From Mesorhizobium caraganae (GTDB taxonomy: Bacteria; Pseudomonadota; Alphaproteobacteria; Rhizobiales; Rhizobiaceae), in the NCBI RefSeq assembly GCF_016836705.1, contig NZ_JAFCGY010000002.1, positions 1 through 64,000 of the forward strand: a stretch of 64,000 nucleotides of DNA, read 5' to 3'. Positions 45,391 through 55,650 of this stretch are shown here, piece after piece. The notes beneath the pieces are model-generated. The model searched no databases. It had not been told where the DNA came from and was given only the letters and a program-made list of their open reading frames with translations. A program made the translations under genes and the position numbers. Position 1 is the first letter of the stretch, and the number at the start of each line of letters is the position of its first letter.

Positions 45391-46296
45391 ATGAACATCG
45401 CGCTTACGCATTTGCAGCGGCTCGAGGCCGAATCCATCCACATCTTCCGTGAGGTTGCTGCCTCCTTCTCCAAGCCGGTGATGCTCTATTCCGTCGGCAA
45501 GGATTCCTCCGTGCTGATGCATCTGGCGATGAAGGCCTTCTATCCGGCCAAGCCGCCTTTCCCCTTCCTGCATGTCGACACCACCTGGAAGTTCCGCGAG
45601 ATGATCGCCTTTCGCGATCAGATGGCGCAGAGGCTCGGCTTCGACCTGCTCGTCCACGTTAATGAAGACGGCGTGCGTGACGGCATCAACCCCTTCGACC
45701 ACGGCTCGAACACCCACACCCATGTGATGAAGACCGTGGCGTTGCGGCAGGCGCTCGACAAATACGGTTTCGACGCCGCCTTCGGCGGAGCGCGGCGCGA
45801 CGAGGAAAAGTCGCGCGCCAAGGAGCGCATCTTTTCCTTCCGCAACGCCCAGCATGTCTGGGACCCGAAGAACCAGCGGCCGGAAATGTGGAAGATCTTC
45901 AACACTCGCATCGCGCCGGGCGAATCGATCCGCGTCTTTCCGCTGTCGAACTGGACCGAACTCGACATCTGGCAGTACATTCTGCAGGAGAACATTCCGA
46001 TTGTGCCGCTCTATTTCGCCAAGGAGCGGCCGGTGGTCGAACGCGACGGCATGCTGATCCTCAAGGACGATGACCGCATGGCGCTGCGACCCGGCGAGAC
46101 GGTCGAGAACCGGCTGGTGCGCTTCCGCACGCTCGGCTGCTATCCGCTGACCGGCGCTATCGAATCCGACGCCGACACGCTGGAAGCCATTGTCGGCGAG
46201 ATGCTGACGGCACGCACCTCCGAGCGCCAGGGCCGCCTCATCGATCGCGATGAAGCCGGCTCGATGGAAAAGAAGAAGCGCGAGGGGTATTTCTGA
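45391..46296 (+). CDS. cysD: Sulfate adenylyltransferase subunit 2
   Basis: Small subunit of ATP sulfurylase: makes adenosine 5'-phosphosulfate from sulfate and ATP, driven by GTP hydrolysis in CysN. The PP-loop motif is [13 protein letters not shown] near residue 30, followed by [15 protein letters not shown] and the family's [20 protein letters not shown] and the C-terminal [18 protein letters not shown] 45391 gives the usual 301 residues; an in-frame ATG at 45352 has no better signal. It heads the cysD-cysNC-cysQ run. Confidence 0.95.
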   Translation: MNIALTHLQRLEAESIHIFREVAASFSKPVMLYSVGKDSSVLMHLAMKAFYPAKPPFPFLHVDTTWKFREMIAFRDQMAQRLGFDLLVHVNEDGVRDGINPFDHGSNTHTHVMKTVALRQALDKYGFDAAFGGARRDEEKSRAKERIFSFRNAQHVWDPKNQRPEMWKIFNTRIAPGESIRVFPLSNWTELDIWQYILQENIPIVPLYFAKERPVVERDGMLILKDDDRMALRPGETVENRLVRFRTLGCYPLTGAIESDADTLEAIVGEMLTARTSERQGRLIDRDEAGSMEKKKREGYF

Positions 46297-46298
46297 GT

Positions 46299-48236
46299 AT
46301 GCGCCACATCCTGGCCAAGAGCCTCGCCCCCACCGATGGCATCCGCGAATACATGGCGGCACAAGAGAAGAAGTCGCTGCTGCGCTTCCTCACCTGCGGC
46401 TCGGTCGACGACGGCAAGTCGACGCTGATCGGCCGCCTTCTGTCCGACACCAAGCAGATCTTCGAGGATCAGCTCGCAGCACTCGAGCGCGATTCGCGCA
46501 AGCATGGCACCACCGGCGACGACGTCGACTTCGCGTTGCTGGTCGACGGCCTCGAGGCCGAGCGCGAGCAAGGCATCACCATCGACGTCGCCTACCGCTT
46601 CTTCGCCACGCCCAAGCGCAAGTTCATCGTCGCCGACACGCCTGGCCATGAACAATACACCCGCAACATGGCGACCGGCGCCTCGACCGCCGATCTCGCC
46701 ATCGTGTTGATCGATGCGCGCCAGGGCGTGCTGCGCCAGACCCGGCGCCACTCGATCATCGCCTCGCTGCTCGGCATCCGCCACATCGTGCTTGCCGTCA
46801 ACAAGATCGACCTCGTCGGTTTCGACCAGGCGGTGTTCGACCGCATCGTCGAGGATTACCGGCAGTTCTCGCATGAGCTCGGCTTCCAGACGATCGTGCC
46901 GATCCCGATGTCGGCCCGCTATGGCGACAATGTCACCAGCCGCTCCGACAAGACGGCGTGGTATTCCGGCCCGTCGCTGATCGAGCATCTCGAAACCGTG
47001 TCGGTCGACGATGCCGCCGTCGAATTGCCGTTCCGGTTTCCGGTGCAGTATGTCAACCGACCCAATCTCGACTTCCGCGGCTTTGCCGGCACCATCGCGT
47101 CCGGTCAGGTTGCGCAGGGCGACGAGGTGGTCGTCGCAAAATCCGGCAAGGCCTCGCGGGTCAAGCGCATCGTCGCGCACGGCGGCGATCTCGCCCAGGC
47201 CGTCGCCGGCCAGGCCATCACCCTTGTGCTCGACGACGAGGTCGAGGTCTCCAGAGGCAACTTGCTGGTGTCGCCCGCGGCACGGCCGCAGGTCGCCGAT
47301 CAATTCGCCGCCAACATCGTCTGGTTCGACGAGGCAGCGCTGCTGCCGGGCCGCTCCTACATCCTGCGCACCGAGACCGACCAGACCAGCGCCACCGTCA
47401 CCGACCTAAAATACCGCGTCAACGTCAACGACTTTGCCCGCGAGGCGGCAAAGTCGCTCGACATGAACGAAGTCGGCATCTGCAACATCTCGACCCGCGC
47501 GCCGATCGCCTTCGACACCTTCGCCGACAACCGCACCACCGGCGCTTTCATCCTGATCGATCGCATCACCAACGCCACGGTCGGCGCCGGCATGATCCTG
47601 CATACGTTGCGCCGCGCCGAAAACATCCACTGGCAGTCGCTCGATGTCGGCAAGCGCGGCCGCTCCGACCTGAAAGGCCAGCGCCCTGCCGTGTTCTGGT
47701 TCACCGGGCTTTCCGGCTCGGGCAAGTCGACCATCGCCAATTTGCTCGAGAAGAAGCTGTTCGCCTCGGGACGCCACACCTACATTCTCGACGGCGACAA
47801 TGTCCGCCACGGCCTCAACCGCGATCTCGGCTTCACCGATGCCGACCGCGTCGAAAACATCCGCCGCGTCGCCGAAGTGGCCAAGCTGATGGCCGATGCC
47901 GGGCTGATCGTCATTGTCTCCTTCATCTCGCCCTTCAGCGCCGAGCGCCGCATGGCGCGCGAGCTGATGGCCGACGGCGAATTCGTCGAGGTGTTCGTCG
48001 ATACGCCGTTCGAGGAATGCGCCCGGCGCGACCCGAAGGGCCTTTACGCGCGGGCGCTGAATGGCGAGATCAAGAACTTCACCGGCGTCGATTCACCGTA
48101 TGAAGCCCCGGAAAAACCGGAAATCCATCTTAAGACACTCGGCAAGACGGCCGAGGAGATGGTAGAGGCTCTGGAACACTGGCTGAACGAGCGCGACATT
48201 GCTGAAGACCAATACGAAGCCGGCGGCGGCATCTGA
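46299..48236 (+). CDS. cysNC: Bifunctional sulfate adenylyltransferase subunit 1/adenylylsulfate kinase
   Basis: A 645-residue fusion. Residues 1 to about 430 are the CysN GTPase ([38 protein letters not shown]), and about 450 to 645 are APS kinase ([35 protein letters not shown] and [20 protein letters not shown]), which makes PAPS. The fusion is like rhizobial NodQ and rhizobial CysNC. It starts 2 bases after the cysD stop. PAPS could serve sulfate assimilation and, if the giant transferase is a real sulfotransferase, LPS sulfation. Confidence 0.95.
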   Translation: MRHILAKSLAPTDGIREYMAAQEKKSLLRFLTCGSVDDGKSTLIGRLLSDTKQIFEDQLAALERDSRKHGTTGDDVDFALLVDGLEAEREQGITIDVAYRFFATPKRKFIVADTPGHEQYTRNMATGASTADLAIVLIDARQGVLRQTRRHSIIASLLGIRHIVLAVNKIDLVGFDQAVFDRIVEDYRQFSHELGFQTIVPIPMSARYGDNVTSRSDKTAWYSGPSLIEHLETVSVDDAAVELPFRFPVQYVNRPNLDFRGFAGTIASGQVAQGDEVVVAKSGKASRVKRIVAHGGDLAQAVAGQAITLVLDDEVEVSRGNLLVSPAARPQVADQFAANIVWFDEAALLPGRSYILRTETDQTSATVTDLKYRVNVNDFAREAAKSLDMNEVGICNISTRAPIAFDTFADNRTTGAFILIDRITNATVGAGMILHTLRRAENIHWQSLDVGKRGRSDLKGQRPAVFWFTGLSGSGKSTIANLLEKKLFASGRHTYILDGDNVRHGLNRDLGFTDADRVENIRRVAEVAKLMADAGLIVIVSFISPFSAERRMARELMADGEFVEVFVDTPFEECARRDPKGLYARALNGEIKNFTGVDSPYEAPEKPEIHLKTLGKTAEEMVEALEHWLNERDIAEDQYEAGGGI

Positions 48237-49038
48237 CGACGAGGCGATGCTGGCCGTGTTCGAGCGCCTGGCGCTCGATGCGGGACGCGAGGTGATGCGG
48301 GTCTTCAAGGCCGGCTGCGCAGTCGACAGCAAAGCCGACTTCTCGCCGGTGACGGAAGCCGACCGCGAGAGCGAGACGATCATCCTTGCCGGCCTGCGTG
48401 CGGCTTATCCCGATATTCCCTGCGTGGCCGAGGAAGAGGTCGCCGCCGGCATCGTGCCGCCTGATCTCGATGGCGCCTTCTTCCTGATCGATCCGCTCGA
48501 CGGCACCAAGGAATTCGTCAACCGCAGGACCGATTTCACCGTCAACATTGCGCTCATCCGCGACGGGGTGCCGGAAGTCGGCGTCGTCTTCGCGCCCTGT
48601 AGCGGGCGGTTCTTCTCCGGACGGCCGGGCAGGGCCGAAGCAATAGAGGTCGATGGCGACTTCCGGATCGTCGGCCGGCGACGGATTTCGGTCAGGACGG
48701 CGGTGACGCCGCTCGCCGTCGTGGCCAGCCGCTCGCACAACACACCGGAGACCGAAGCCTTCATTAGGGACCTCGGCGCCGCCGAGATCGTCTCGGTCGG
48801 CTCATCGCTGAAATTCTGCCTGCTCGCCGCCGCCGAAGCCGACATCTATCCGCGCTTCGGCCGCACCATGGAATGGGACACCGCGGCCGGCGACGCCGTG
48901 CTTCGCGCCGCCGGCGGCATGACGCGCACGCTGGACGGCGCGCCGCTCACCTATGGCAAGCGCGAGCAGAGCGACGACGCGGATTTCGCCAACCCGCACT
49001 TTATCGCCAGTGGGAAGGCAGCGGAAGCAAACGCGTAA
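48199..49038 (+). CDS. cysQ: 3'(2'),5'-bisphosphate nucleotidase CysQ
   Basis: An inositol-monophosphatase-fold enzyme (279 residues) that removes phosphate from PAP and possibly PAPS, clearing the product of sulfotransfer. Metal/active-site motifs: [40 protein letters not shown] and [19 protein letters not shown] 48199 is the first open start and overlaps cysNC by 38 bases; ATG 48247 would give 264 residues, closer to E. coli CysQ, and is at least as likely. Follows cysNC in the same operon. Confidence 0.9.
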   Translation: MLKTNTKPAAASDDEAMLAVFERLALDAGREVMRVFKAGCAVDSKADFSPVTEADRESETIILAGLRAAYPDIPCVAEEEVAAGIVPPDLDGAFFLIDPLDGTKEFVNRRTDFTVNIALIRDGVPEVGVVFAPCSGRFFSGRPGRAEAIEVDGDFRIVGRRRISVRTAVTPLAVVASRSHNTPETEAFIRDLGAAEIVSVGSSLKFCLLAAAEADIYPRFGRTMEWDTAAGDAVLRAAGGMTRTLDGAPLTYGKREQSDDADFANPHFIASGKAAEANA

Positions 49039-49187
49039 TCTCCCCCCTTGAGGGGGAGATGGCCGGCAGGCCAGAGGAGGTCGCCGCGCGTGAGGCGCCA
49101 ACCTCTTTCTGTAGTAAGGAGGCCGAGCCCGGTCGAACCGACCCCCTCTGTCGCCTTCGGCGACATCTCCCCCTCAAGGGGGGAGAT
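49038..49187. repeat. Intergenic inverted repeat element with perfect 24-bp ends
   Basis: The ends (49038-49061 and 49164-49187) are exact reverse complements over 24 bases and each is itself nearly palindromic around CTCCCCCCTTGAGGGGGAG. Inside are shorter inverted parts (GTCGCCTTCGGCGAC at 49150). Elements of this form are frequent between genes in Mesorhizobium. It sits directly between the cysQ stop and the convergent aminotransferase gene. Confidence 0.88.
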
Positions 49188-49196
49188 CATCTAGTC

Positions 49197-50339
49197 CTAC
49201 GCCGCCGCTACATGCGCCGAGTTCGACCCAATATAATTGCGGATCGTCTCGATGATGCGGTCCTGATCGGCTTCGCTGAGATAGGGGTGCATCGGCAGGC
49301 ACAGGATACGCTTCGGCAGGTCCTCCGACACGGCGAGGCCGGTCGGCGTGCGCGGATAATTCTTGTAGGCGATCTGCTGGTGCAGCGGCTTCACATAATA
49401 GATCACCGACGGGATGCCCTTGTCGCCGAGATGCGCCCGCAAGCCGTCGCGCTTCGGCGTTTCGATGGCATATTGCGCCCAGGCCGAGCGGCCGCCACCT
49501 AGATTGCGTGACGCCTTGACGATGTCGCCGAGACCTTCGGCATAGCGTTTGGCGACCACCTGGCGGGCGACCATCTCGTCTTCGAGGATGGCGAGTTTTT
49601 CGATCAGGATCGCCGCCTGGATCGTGTCGAGGCGTGAATTGATGCCGACGCGGACATTGTCGTACTGCGTTTCGCCCTTGCCGTGGAAGGCAAACGATCT
49701 GAGCTGGTCGGCCAGCGCATCGTCATTGGTGAACATCGCGCCGCCATCGCCATAGCAGCCGAGCGGCTTTGCCGGATAAAAGCTGGTCGAGCCGACATGG
49801 CCGAAGGCACCGCACATCTTGCCATCGGCTGAGCCGCCGATCGACTGCGCCGCATCTTCGATCACCAGCAACCCTTCGCGCTTGGCAATCGCCATGATCG
49901 CCTCGTAGTCGGCGGCAAGCCCAAACAGGTCGACCGGAATGATCGCCTTCGGCTTCAGCCGGCCTTCCTTCTTGATCATCATGATCGCCGCCTCGAGGCT
50001 GGCGATGTCGATGTTGTAGGTCTCGGCGTCGACATCGACGAACACCGGTTCGGCCTTGGCCAACGCCACCACTTCCGCCGTCGCGGCGAAGGTGAAGCTC
50101 GGCACGAACACCGCGTCGCCCGGGCCGATGCCGGCGGCAAACAGCGGCAGCAGCAGCGCGTCGGTGCCGTTGGCGCAGGCCACGACATGCTTGGTGCCGA
50201 CATAGGCGGCGAGCTTGTTTTCGAATTCGGTGACCTGCGGCCCGAGGATATAGCGGCCTTCCTCGACGACATTGTCGATCGCGGCCTTCAGCCGGTCGCG
50301 GATACGTTCGCGCTGCGCGCCAAGATCGATGAACTGCAT
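49197..50339 (-). CDS. DegT/DnrJ/EryC1/StrS aminotransferase
   Basis: A 380-residue PLP-dependent sugar aminotransferase that adds an amino group to a keto sugar nucleotide. MQFIDLGAQ and GRYILGPQVTEFE start the fold; ACANGTDALLLPLFAAGIGPGD binds cofactor phosphate, and STSFYPAKPLGCYGDGG holds the PLP lysine in the FYPxK motif. NSRLDTIQAAIL and LPMHPYL are other signatures. The resemblance is to WbpE/PglE types, so a 3- or 4-amino sugar for a surface glycan is likely. The start is ATG 50339. It is set apart from the O-antigen locus by cysDNCQ. Confidence 0.92.
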   Translation of the reverse strand: MQFIDLGAQRERIRDRLKAAIDNVVEEGRYILGPQVTEFENKLAAYVGTKHVVACANGTDALLLPLFAAGIGPGDAVFVPSFTFAATAEVVALAKAEPVFVDVDAETYNIDIASLEAAIMMIKKEGRLKPKAIIPVDLFGLAADYEAIMAIAKREGLLVIEDAAQSIGGSADGKMCGAFGHVGSTSFYPAKPLGCYGDGGAMFTNDDALADQLRSFAFHGKGETQYDNVRVGINSRLDTIQAAILIEKLAILEDEMVARQVVAKRYAEGLGDIVKASRNLGGGRSAWAQYAIETPKRDGLRAHLGDKGIPSVIYYVKPLHQQIAYKNYPRTPTGLAVSEDLPKRILCLPMHPYLSEADQDRIIETIRNYIGSNSAHVAAA

Positions 50340-50428
50340 GTCGGCCTCAAAACGGTAATGCGCGCGGTCCAGGGAACAACGATACGCGCAGAAACAACAA
50401 CTTAACCGGCCCGCTGGTACCAGAGTTG

Positions 50429-50454
50429 GGCCGGTCGAGAAAGCCGGACCGGCC
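50429..50454. repeat. Small GC-rich stem-loop between aminotransferase and kinase
   Basis: GGCCGGTC (50429-50436) pairs with GACCGGCC (50447-50454) around a 10-base loop, in the 295-base region between the two minus-strand genes. On the minus strand it could end the kinase transcript but has no T-run. No gene is seen in the region. Confidence 0.45.
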
Positions 50455-50634
50455 AGGCGGCCGGCAGCCGAGGTGTTGCAGCCCGTTACCTCAGGTTTTT
50501 GCCGCGCTGCAGCAAGATGCCGGAAATCCGGGCTTTCCAGGACGTGACGTGGCTAATTTATCGCGTCTTTCCGGCTCGCGGAAACATAAAGTGATCGGCT
50601 CTCATGGGCGGCTAGCGGCCGGATGAAGCATGGA

Positions 50635-51558
50635 TCAGGCGATTTCATGCCGCCAGGGCGGATTGGCGCCGGCTCGTGACACCGTCACCGCCGCCGCCTT
50701 GGAACCGAGCGTCAGCGCCTGGCGGATGGCGTCCTCGGAAAGGCCGCCCATCTCAGCCTTGGTGAGCAGGCCTTGCTCGTGCAGCGAGGCCAGAATGCCG
50801 GCATTGAAAGTGTCGCCGGCGCCGACCGTGTCGACCACCTCCACCTTCTGCGGCATCACGGTGACCTTGTGCTCGCGGCTGTAGCCGACGGCGCCTTCGC
50901 TGCCGTGGGTGACGACGATCAGCTTCGGCCCCCGGTCCAGCCAGTTGCGGATGACATCTTCATGCGAGCCGGCCTCACCGAACCAGTGCAAATCCTCATC
51001 CGACAGTTTCACGATGTCGGCCATTGCCATCATCGAGCGGATGCGGCGGAGATGCCTGGCCTTGTCGGGGATGAAGTTCGGCCGGATGTTGGGATCGAGC
51101 ATCATGACGCGGCGCTGATGCTCGCGCTTCATGAATTCCTCGTAGGCAGCACCCGCCGGATCCGAGATCAGGCTGATGGCGCCAAACAGCATGGCTTCGA
51201 TCTCGGCGCCGAGTTCCGGCAGATCCTCTGTCGTCAGCATGCGCCCGGCGGTGTTCTCGTCGTAGAAAGTGTAGGTCGCCTGGCCGTTGGTGAGCCGCAC
51301 GAAGGCAAGCGTGGTGGGGCGAGGGGAGGTGTGCGCATAGGTGGAGCTGACCTTGCTTGCCCCCAGCGCCTCGCGGAACTGGCCGCCGAACAGATCCGAC
51401 GACAGGCCGGAAAAGAAGCCGGCGGGCGCGCCGAGGCGGCCAAGCGCGATCGCCGTGTTGAACACCGCGCCGCCGACATAGGGCGCAAAGGCCGGCTCGC
51501 CCAGCGTCGTGGTGCGCGGCAGCATGTCGATCAGGGCTTCGCCGCAGCAGAGGATCAT
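50635..51558 (-). CDS. PfkB-family fructokinase
   Basis: A 307-residue ribokinase-fold sugar kinase. ILCCGEALIDMLPR at the N-terminus, YVGGAVFNTAIALGRLG (sugar-binding G-G), and the anion hole/catalytic Asp DTVGAGDTFNAGIL near residue 240. Context (fructose transporter, ROK regulator) makes fructokinase most likely; it matches the FrcK/Frk branch in layout. It overlaps the mutarotase gene by 4 bases and belongs to the minus-strand operon ROK-mutarotase-kinase. Confidence 0.88.
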   Translation of the reverse strand: MILCCGEALIDMLPRTTTLGEPAFAPYVGGAVFNTAIALGRLGAPAGFFSGLSSDLFGGQFREALGASKVSSTYAHTSPRPTTLAFVRLTNGQATYTFYDENTAGRMLTTEDLPELGAEIEAMLFGAISLISDPAGAAYEEFMKREHQRRVMMLDPNIRPNFIPDKARHLRRIRSMMAMADIVKLSDEDLHWFGEAGSHEDVIRNWLDRGPKLIVVTHGSEGAVGYSREHKVTVMPQKVEVVDTVGAGDTFNAGILASLHEQGLLTKAEMGGLSEDAIRQALTLGSKAAAVTVSRAGANPPWRHEIA

Positions 51559-52001
51559 GTCTCAGGACTTTCCGGCGGATAGATCACGCCTTTGCGGATG
51601 ATGATGTTGGCGTAGAGCCTGGGTTCACCGGTCGCGACGATCGCATACGCCGACCGGACGCGTGCATAGAAGTCAGCGCCGGCCAGCGCAACCACTTTGC
51701 GGCCCGGAGCACGCTTGGTGCAGATCGCCTCGATCTCGCGGTGGACCGGATCGGCAACCGAGGGATCGCCTTTGACCGAGGCGCGAAAAAGCGCTTCCGG
51801 CACGAAGTCGTCCACCGGCAGCACGCTCAATATGGCGTCGAGCACCGGTATCAGGTGATGACCGTCGGCTCGTACCAGCCGGTTTGCCTGTTCTTCCGCC
51901 GGGTAGTTGCCGTCGACGAGCGCGATTTCGTCGCCATGGCCCATGGCGCGCAAGGTCGCCAGAAGCTCCGGACCGAGCAGCGACGGAATACCGATCAGCA
52001 T
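51555..52001 (-). CDS. RbsD/FucU family sugar mutarotase
   Basis: A 148-residue cytoplasmic protein that probably speeds anomer interconversion of a sugar. MLIGIPSLLGPELLATLRAMGHGDEIALVDGNYPAE is the FucU/RbsD signature (the His in GHGDEI, Asp in LVDGN), and the C-terminal YARVRSAYAIVATGEPRLYANIIIRKGVIYP is also typical. It starts at ATG 52001, directly after the ROK stop, and overlaps the kinase start. In a fructose locus it would help the correct anomer reach the kinase. Confidence 0.88.
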   Translation of the reverse strand: MLIGIPSLLGPELLATLRAMGHGDEIALVDGNYPAEEQANRLVRADGHHLIPVLDAILSVLPVDDFVPEALFRASVKGDPSVADPVHREIEAICTKRAPGRKVVALAGADFYARVRSAYAIVATGEPRLYANIIIRKGVIYPPESPET

Positions 52002-53228
52002 TCAGGTGCTCCTGGAAATCGTAGTCGAACCGATGAGGAAGCGTTCGGACAGCGGCAGGCTGGCGCCACCCAGCGCGCGGGCATGGATGCCGACGGTGCC
52101 TTCGCGCACGTCCGGCAGCTTCAGGCCTTCGCCGTCGATCGTGCCGATCGTCTGCCTGACGGCATCGACGAGGCGACGCCGTACTGCGAGCGGCATCCAA
52201 CCATCGATCACCGCGGCCTCGAAATCGATCACCGAGGACGCTGCGACAATGGCGTAGGCAAGCGCTCGCGAGGCGCTGGCGATCCAGTCGTCCAAATCGG
52301 CGCCGATGTCGCCCCATTCCTGCGGTGAGGTCCAGAGATAGGAGCCGTCGATGCCGCGCGCGCTGAGCGCCTTTTCCAGCATGGCGATCGAGGCGACGTC
52401 GATGAGCTGTGTCGGCTTGCCGTCCGGCCCCGGCACCGGCATCGAGCCCAGCGCCCCGGCATTGCCGGTCGGTCCGCCAAAAAGCCGGCCGTTGAGCACG
52501 ATGCCGCCGCCGGCAAAGGCGCCGATGTAGAAATAGACGAAGTCGCGCACGCCGCCGGTCTGGCCGAACACCAGTTCGGCGCCGCAGGCTGATGTGGCGT
52601 CGTTCTGCAGATAGACCGGGAATTCGCATTGCGACTGGATGTCGGCGCGGATGTCGCGATGGCGCCATTCGTCCATGATGTCGCGTGGCGCACCCGCCGT
52701 ATCGGCCCAGTTCCACAGTTCGAACGGCATGGCGATGCCGAGCCCGGCAATGCGCTTATCCTGCGCCGGTGTCAGTTCGGCGCGCATCGTCTTCATGCCC
52801 GATGTAACGAACTCCACCGTCTCGCGTGGCGCTGGATAGCGGTAGGAGTGCTGCAGCATCGAGCGCACATGCCCAAGGAAATCGATCAGCACCAGTTCGG
52901 CGCTGCGGCGGCCGATTTTGAGGCCGATGAAGAATGCGCCTTCGGGGTTCAGCGCCATCGGGATGGAAGGCTGGCCTATCTTGCCGCGCAACGGCGCCTG
53001 GCGCACCAGCAGGCTGTCTTCCTCCAGCTCGCGCATGATCACCGACACGGTCTGCGCCGAAAGCCCGGTCATGCGCGCAATGTCTGATTTGGCCAGGCTG
53101 CCATGCTGGCGCACCAGCGACAGCACCAGCCGCTCATTGTGGTCGCGCATGCCGCTCTGGTTGGTGCCACGGTGGAGACGGCTGGCGGCCGCCTCGGGCG
53201 AACCGTGCCTCGCAATGCCGGTCTCCAC
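52002..53228 (-). CDS. ROK-family transcriptional regulator (FrcR-like)
   Basis: A 408-residue repressor of the NagC/XylR type. The N-terminal winged helix (about residues 25 to 85, LVRQHGSLAKSDIARMTGLSAQTVSVIMREL) is followed by a sugar-kinase-like ROK domain with GIAMPFELW, VYLQNDATSACGAELVFG and FAGGGIVLNGRLFGGPTGNAGALGSM. I choose GTG 53228 since it follows AAGGAA; an open stretch back to 53366 crosses the operator-like repeat. It diverges from frcBCA and lies in an operon with the mutarotase and kinase. Fructose is the likely signal, by analogy to FrcR of Sinorhizobium. Confidence 0.88.
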   Translation of the reverse strand: METGIARHGSPEAAASRLHRGTNQSGMRDHNERLVLSLVRQHGSLAKSDIARMTGLSAQTVSVIMRELEEDSLLVRQAPLRGKIGQPSIPMALNPEGAFFIGLKIGRRSAELVLIDFLGHVRSMLQHSYRYPAPRETVEFVTSGMKTMRAELTPAQDKRIAGLGIAMPFELWNWADTAGAPRDIMDEWRHRDIRADIQSQCEFPVYLQNDATSACGAELVFGQTGGVRDFVYFYIGAFAGGGIVLNGRLFGGPTGNAGALGSMPVPGPDGKPTQLIDVASIAMLEKALSARGIDGSYLWTSPQEWGDIGADLDDWIASASRALAYAIVAASSVIDFEAAVIDGWMPLAVRRRLVDAVRQTIGTIDGEGLKLPDVREGTVGIHARALGGASLPLSERFLIGSTTISRST

Positions 53229-53292
53229 CCTTGTTCCTTCCCTTGGTTTATTCTCACTGCTTTTACGGGCAGAATGAGTGAACCGTGCAATG

Positions 53293-53330
53293 CTGTCAAT
53301 AATAAATAAGAGTGATTTAATTATTGACAG
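53293..53330. promoter_or_regulatory. Inverted repeat, probable ROK operator
   Basis: CTGTCAATAAT (53293-53303) and its exact reverse complement (53320-53330) flank a 16-base A+T-rich centre, between the divergent regulator and frcB. The TTGACA on the minus-strand side may also be a -35 element for the regulator. Confidence 0.75.
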
Positions 53331-53439
53331 CCCCGGCCGACTGGTGTCTTTTGAGGGCGCGTCCACACTGGGAGAACTTCAGTGGATGCGCCCGAGATGC
53401 CGGTTGGCGGCATCCGCATGGTTCCATGGGAGGAAGATC

Positions 53440-54471
53440 GTGACCAAAGCATTATTGAAGTCCACCGTGTTCGCCGCGGCGGGCCTCGGCCTGATGGCCT
53501 TTGCCTCTACGGCATCTGCCGCCGGCGTCGGCGCTTGCCTGATTACCAAGACCGACACCAACCCCTTCTTCGTCAAGATGAAGGAGGGCGCGACCGCTAA
53601 AGCCAAGGAGATCGGCGTCGACCTCAAGTCCTATGCCGGCAAAGCGGAAGGCGACAACGAAGGCCAGGTTGCGGCAATCGAATCCTGCATCGCCGATGGC
53701 GCCAAGGGCATTCTGATCACCGCGACCGATACGGCGGCTATCGTGCCGGCGGTGAAGAAGGCACGTGACGCAGGAGTGCTTGTGATTGCTCTGGATACGC
53801 AGCTTGAGCCTGCCGACGCCGCCGATGCGACCTTTGCCACCGACAATTTCAAGGCCGGCGAGCTTATCGGCTCTTGGGCCAAAGCGACGCTGGGCGACAA
53901 GGCCAAGGATGCCCATATCGCCTATATGGATCTGATCGCCAGCCAGCCCTCAGTCGACGTGCAACGCGATCAGGGCTTCATGAAGGGCTTCGGCATCGAC
54001 CTTGGCGACCCCAAGAAAATCGGCGACGAAACGGATGCACGCAATGTCTGCCACGATCTGTCGAGCGGCAACGAGGATGGCGGCCACACCGCCATGGAGA
54101 ACTGCCTGCAGAAGGATCCGGACATCAACGTGGTCTACACCATCAATGAACCGGCGGCCGCCGGTGCCTATCAGGCGCTGAAGGCAGTCGGCAAGGAGAA
54201 GGACGTGCTGATCGTCTCGGTCGACGGCGGCTGCCCCGGCGTCAAGAACGTTGCCGAGGGTGTGATCGGAGCCACCTCCCAGCAATATCCGCTGCTGATG
54301 GCCTCCCTCGGCATTGAGGCGATCAAAGCATTTGCCGATAGTGGCAAAAAGCCCGAACCGTCGCCGGGCCTGAATTTCTACAACACCGGCGTGACGCTGA
54401 TCACCGACAAGCCTGCAGCCGGTATCGAGTCCATCGACACCAAGGCAGGGCTCGCCAAGTGCTGGGGTTGA
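53440..54471 (+). CDS. frcB: Fructose-type ABC transporter substrate-binding protein
   Basis: A 343-residue periplasmic binding protein of the ribose/galactose class. The signal peptide ([23 protein letters not shown], cleavage after A near residue 26) precedes [22 protein letters not shown], closely like FrcB of Sinorhizobium meliloti. Middle signatures: [23 protein letters not shown] and [23 protein letters not shown]. The start is GTG 53440 with GGGAGGAA; longer open frames back to 53278 cross the operator. The gene symbol is given by similarity and by gene order (B-C-A). Confidence 0.88.
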   Translation: MTKALLKSTVFAAAGLGLMAFASTASAAGVGACLITKTDTNPFFVKMKEGATAKAKEIGVDLKSYAGKAEGDNEGQVAAIESCIADGAKGILITATDTAAIVPAVKKARDAGVLVIALDTQLEPADAADATFATDNFKAGELIGSWAKATLGDKAKDAHIAYMDLIASQPSVDVQRDQGFMKGFGIDLGDPKKIGDETDARNVCHDLSSGNEDGGHTAMENCLQKDPDINVVYTINEPAAAGAYQALKAVGKEKDVLIVSVDGGCPGVKNVAEGVIGATSQQYPLLMASLGIEAIKAFADSGKKPEPSPGLNFYNTGVTLITDKPAAGIESIDTKAGLAKCWG

Positions 54472-54567
54472 TTTGAACCTCCGATCGGCTCAATCTTGAG
54501 ACAACGATAAGAAGAGAATTGCGCGAGGTGGCCACAGCCGCCTCGCGCAAAAGGAGGGGAGGCCGTT

Positions 54568-55650
54568 TTGAGCGTTGAAACCACCAAGGCCAGCGGACCA
54601 CAGGAGTTCGAAAAGACTTTGGCCGCAAGCGACACCAGCGTCGCTTCCTTCGACACCCATTCGCGCACGCCGCTGGAGAGTATCCAGCACCGGCTGCACA
54701 AAAGCCCGGCCATGGTGCCGTTGATCATCCTGTTGCTTTCGGTGATCCTGTTTGCCATCGTCGTCGGCGGACGCTTCTTTTCGCCGTTCACGCTGACGCT
54801 GATCCTGCAGCAGGTGGCGATCACCGGCATGGTGGGCATCGCCCAGACTCTCGTGGTGCTGACCGCGGGCATCGACTTGTCCGTCGGCGCCATCATGGTG
54901 CTGAGTTCGGTCGTCATGGGTCAGTTCGCCATGCATTACGGCGTCCCGGCCCCGGTTGCCGTTGCCGTCGGGCTTCTGGTCGGGGCGCTGTGCGGCTTTA
55001 TCAACGGCATCCTCATCGCCAGGGTGAAGTTGCCGCCCTTCATCGTGACGCTCGGCACATGGTCGATCTATGCGGCCATCAATTTCATCTACTCCGGAAA
55101 CGAGACCATCCGCAGCCAGGATCTCGAAACGACTGCGCCGCTCCTGCAGTTCTTCGGCGGCTCGTTCAAGGTCGGCGGCGCGGTGTTCACCTATGGCGTG
55201 CTGCTGATGCTGATCATGGCGGCGATCGCCTGGTACGTGCTCAACCATACCGCCTGGGGACGGCATGTCTATGCAGTAGGCGACGATCCGGAGGCGGCCG
55301 AACTGTCGGGTGTTCGGGTCGACCGGATGCTGCTCGCGGTCTATACGCTCACGGGCATCATCTGCGCCATTGCCGGCTGGGCCTTGATTGGGCGCATCGG
55401 ATCGGTTTCGCCACAAGCAGGTCAGTTCGAGAACATCAACTCGATCACCGCCGTGGTGATCGGCGGCACCTCGCTATTCGGTGGGCGCGGTTCCATTCTC
55501 GGGACCATCTTCGGCGCACTTATCGTCGGCGTGTTTGCGCTCGGCCTGAGGCTCTGGGGCACGGATCCGCAATGGACGCAATTGTCCGTCGGCGCCCTTA
55601 TCATCGTGGCGGTTGGCATCGACCAGTGGATCAGGAAGATATCGGCATGA
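54568..55650 (+). CDS. frcC: Fructose-type ABC transporter permease
   Basis: A 360-residue permease of the ribose/AraH class, with a polar N-terminal tail of about 45 residues and eight to ten helices (VPLIILLLSVILFAIVVGG, IAQTLVVLTAGIDLSVGAIMV, and a long hydrophobic C-terminus). GIDLSVG and AVGDDPEAAELSGVRVDRM are class signatures. TTG 54568 is preceded by AAGGAGGGGAGG, an unusually strong ribosome site. Ends in ATGA overlap with frcA. Confidence 0.9.
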   Translation: MSVETTKASGPQEFEKTLAASDTSVASFDTHSRTPLESIQHRLHKSPAMVPLIILLLSVILFAIVVGGRFFSPFTLTLILQQVAITGMVGIAQTLVVLTAGIDLSVGAIMVLSSVVMGQFAMHYGVPAPVAVAVGLLVGALCGFINGILIARVKLPPFIVTLGTWSIYAAINFIYSGNETIRSQDLETTAPLLQFFGGSFKVGGAVFTYGVLLMLIMAAIAWYVLNHTAWGRHVYAVGDDPEAAELSGVRVDRMLLAVYTLTGIICAIAGWALIGRIGSVSPQAGQFENINSITAVVIGGTSLFGGRGSILGTIFGALIVGVFALGLRLWGTDPQWTQLSVGALIIVAVGIDQWIRKISA

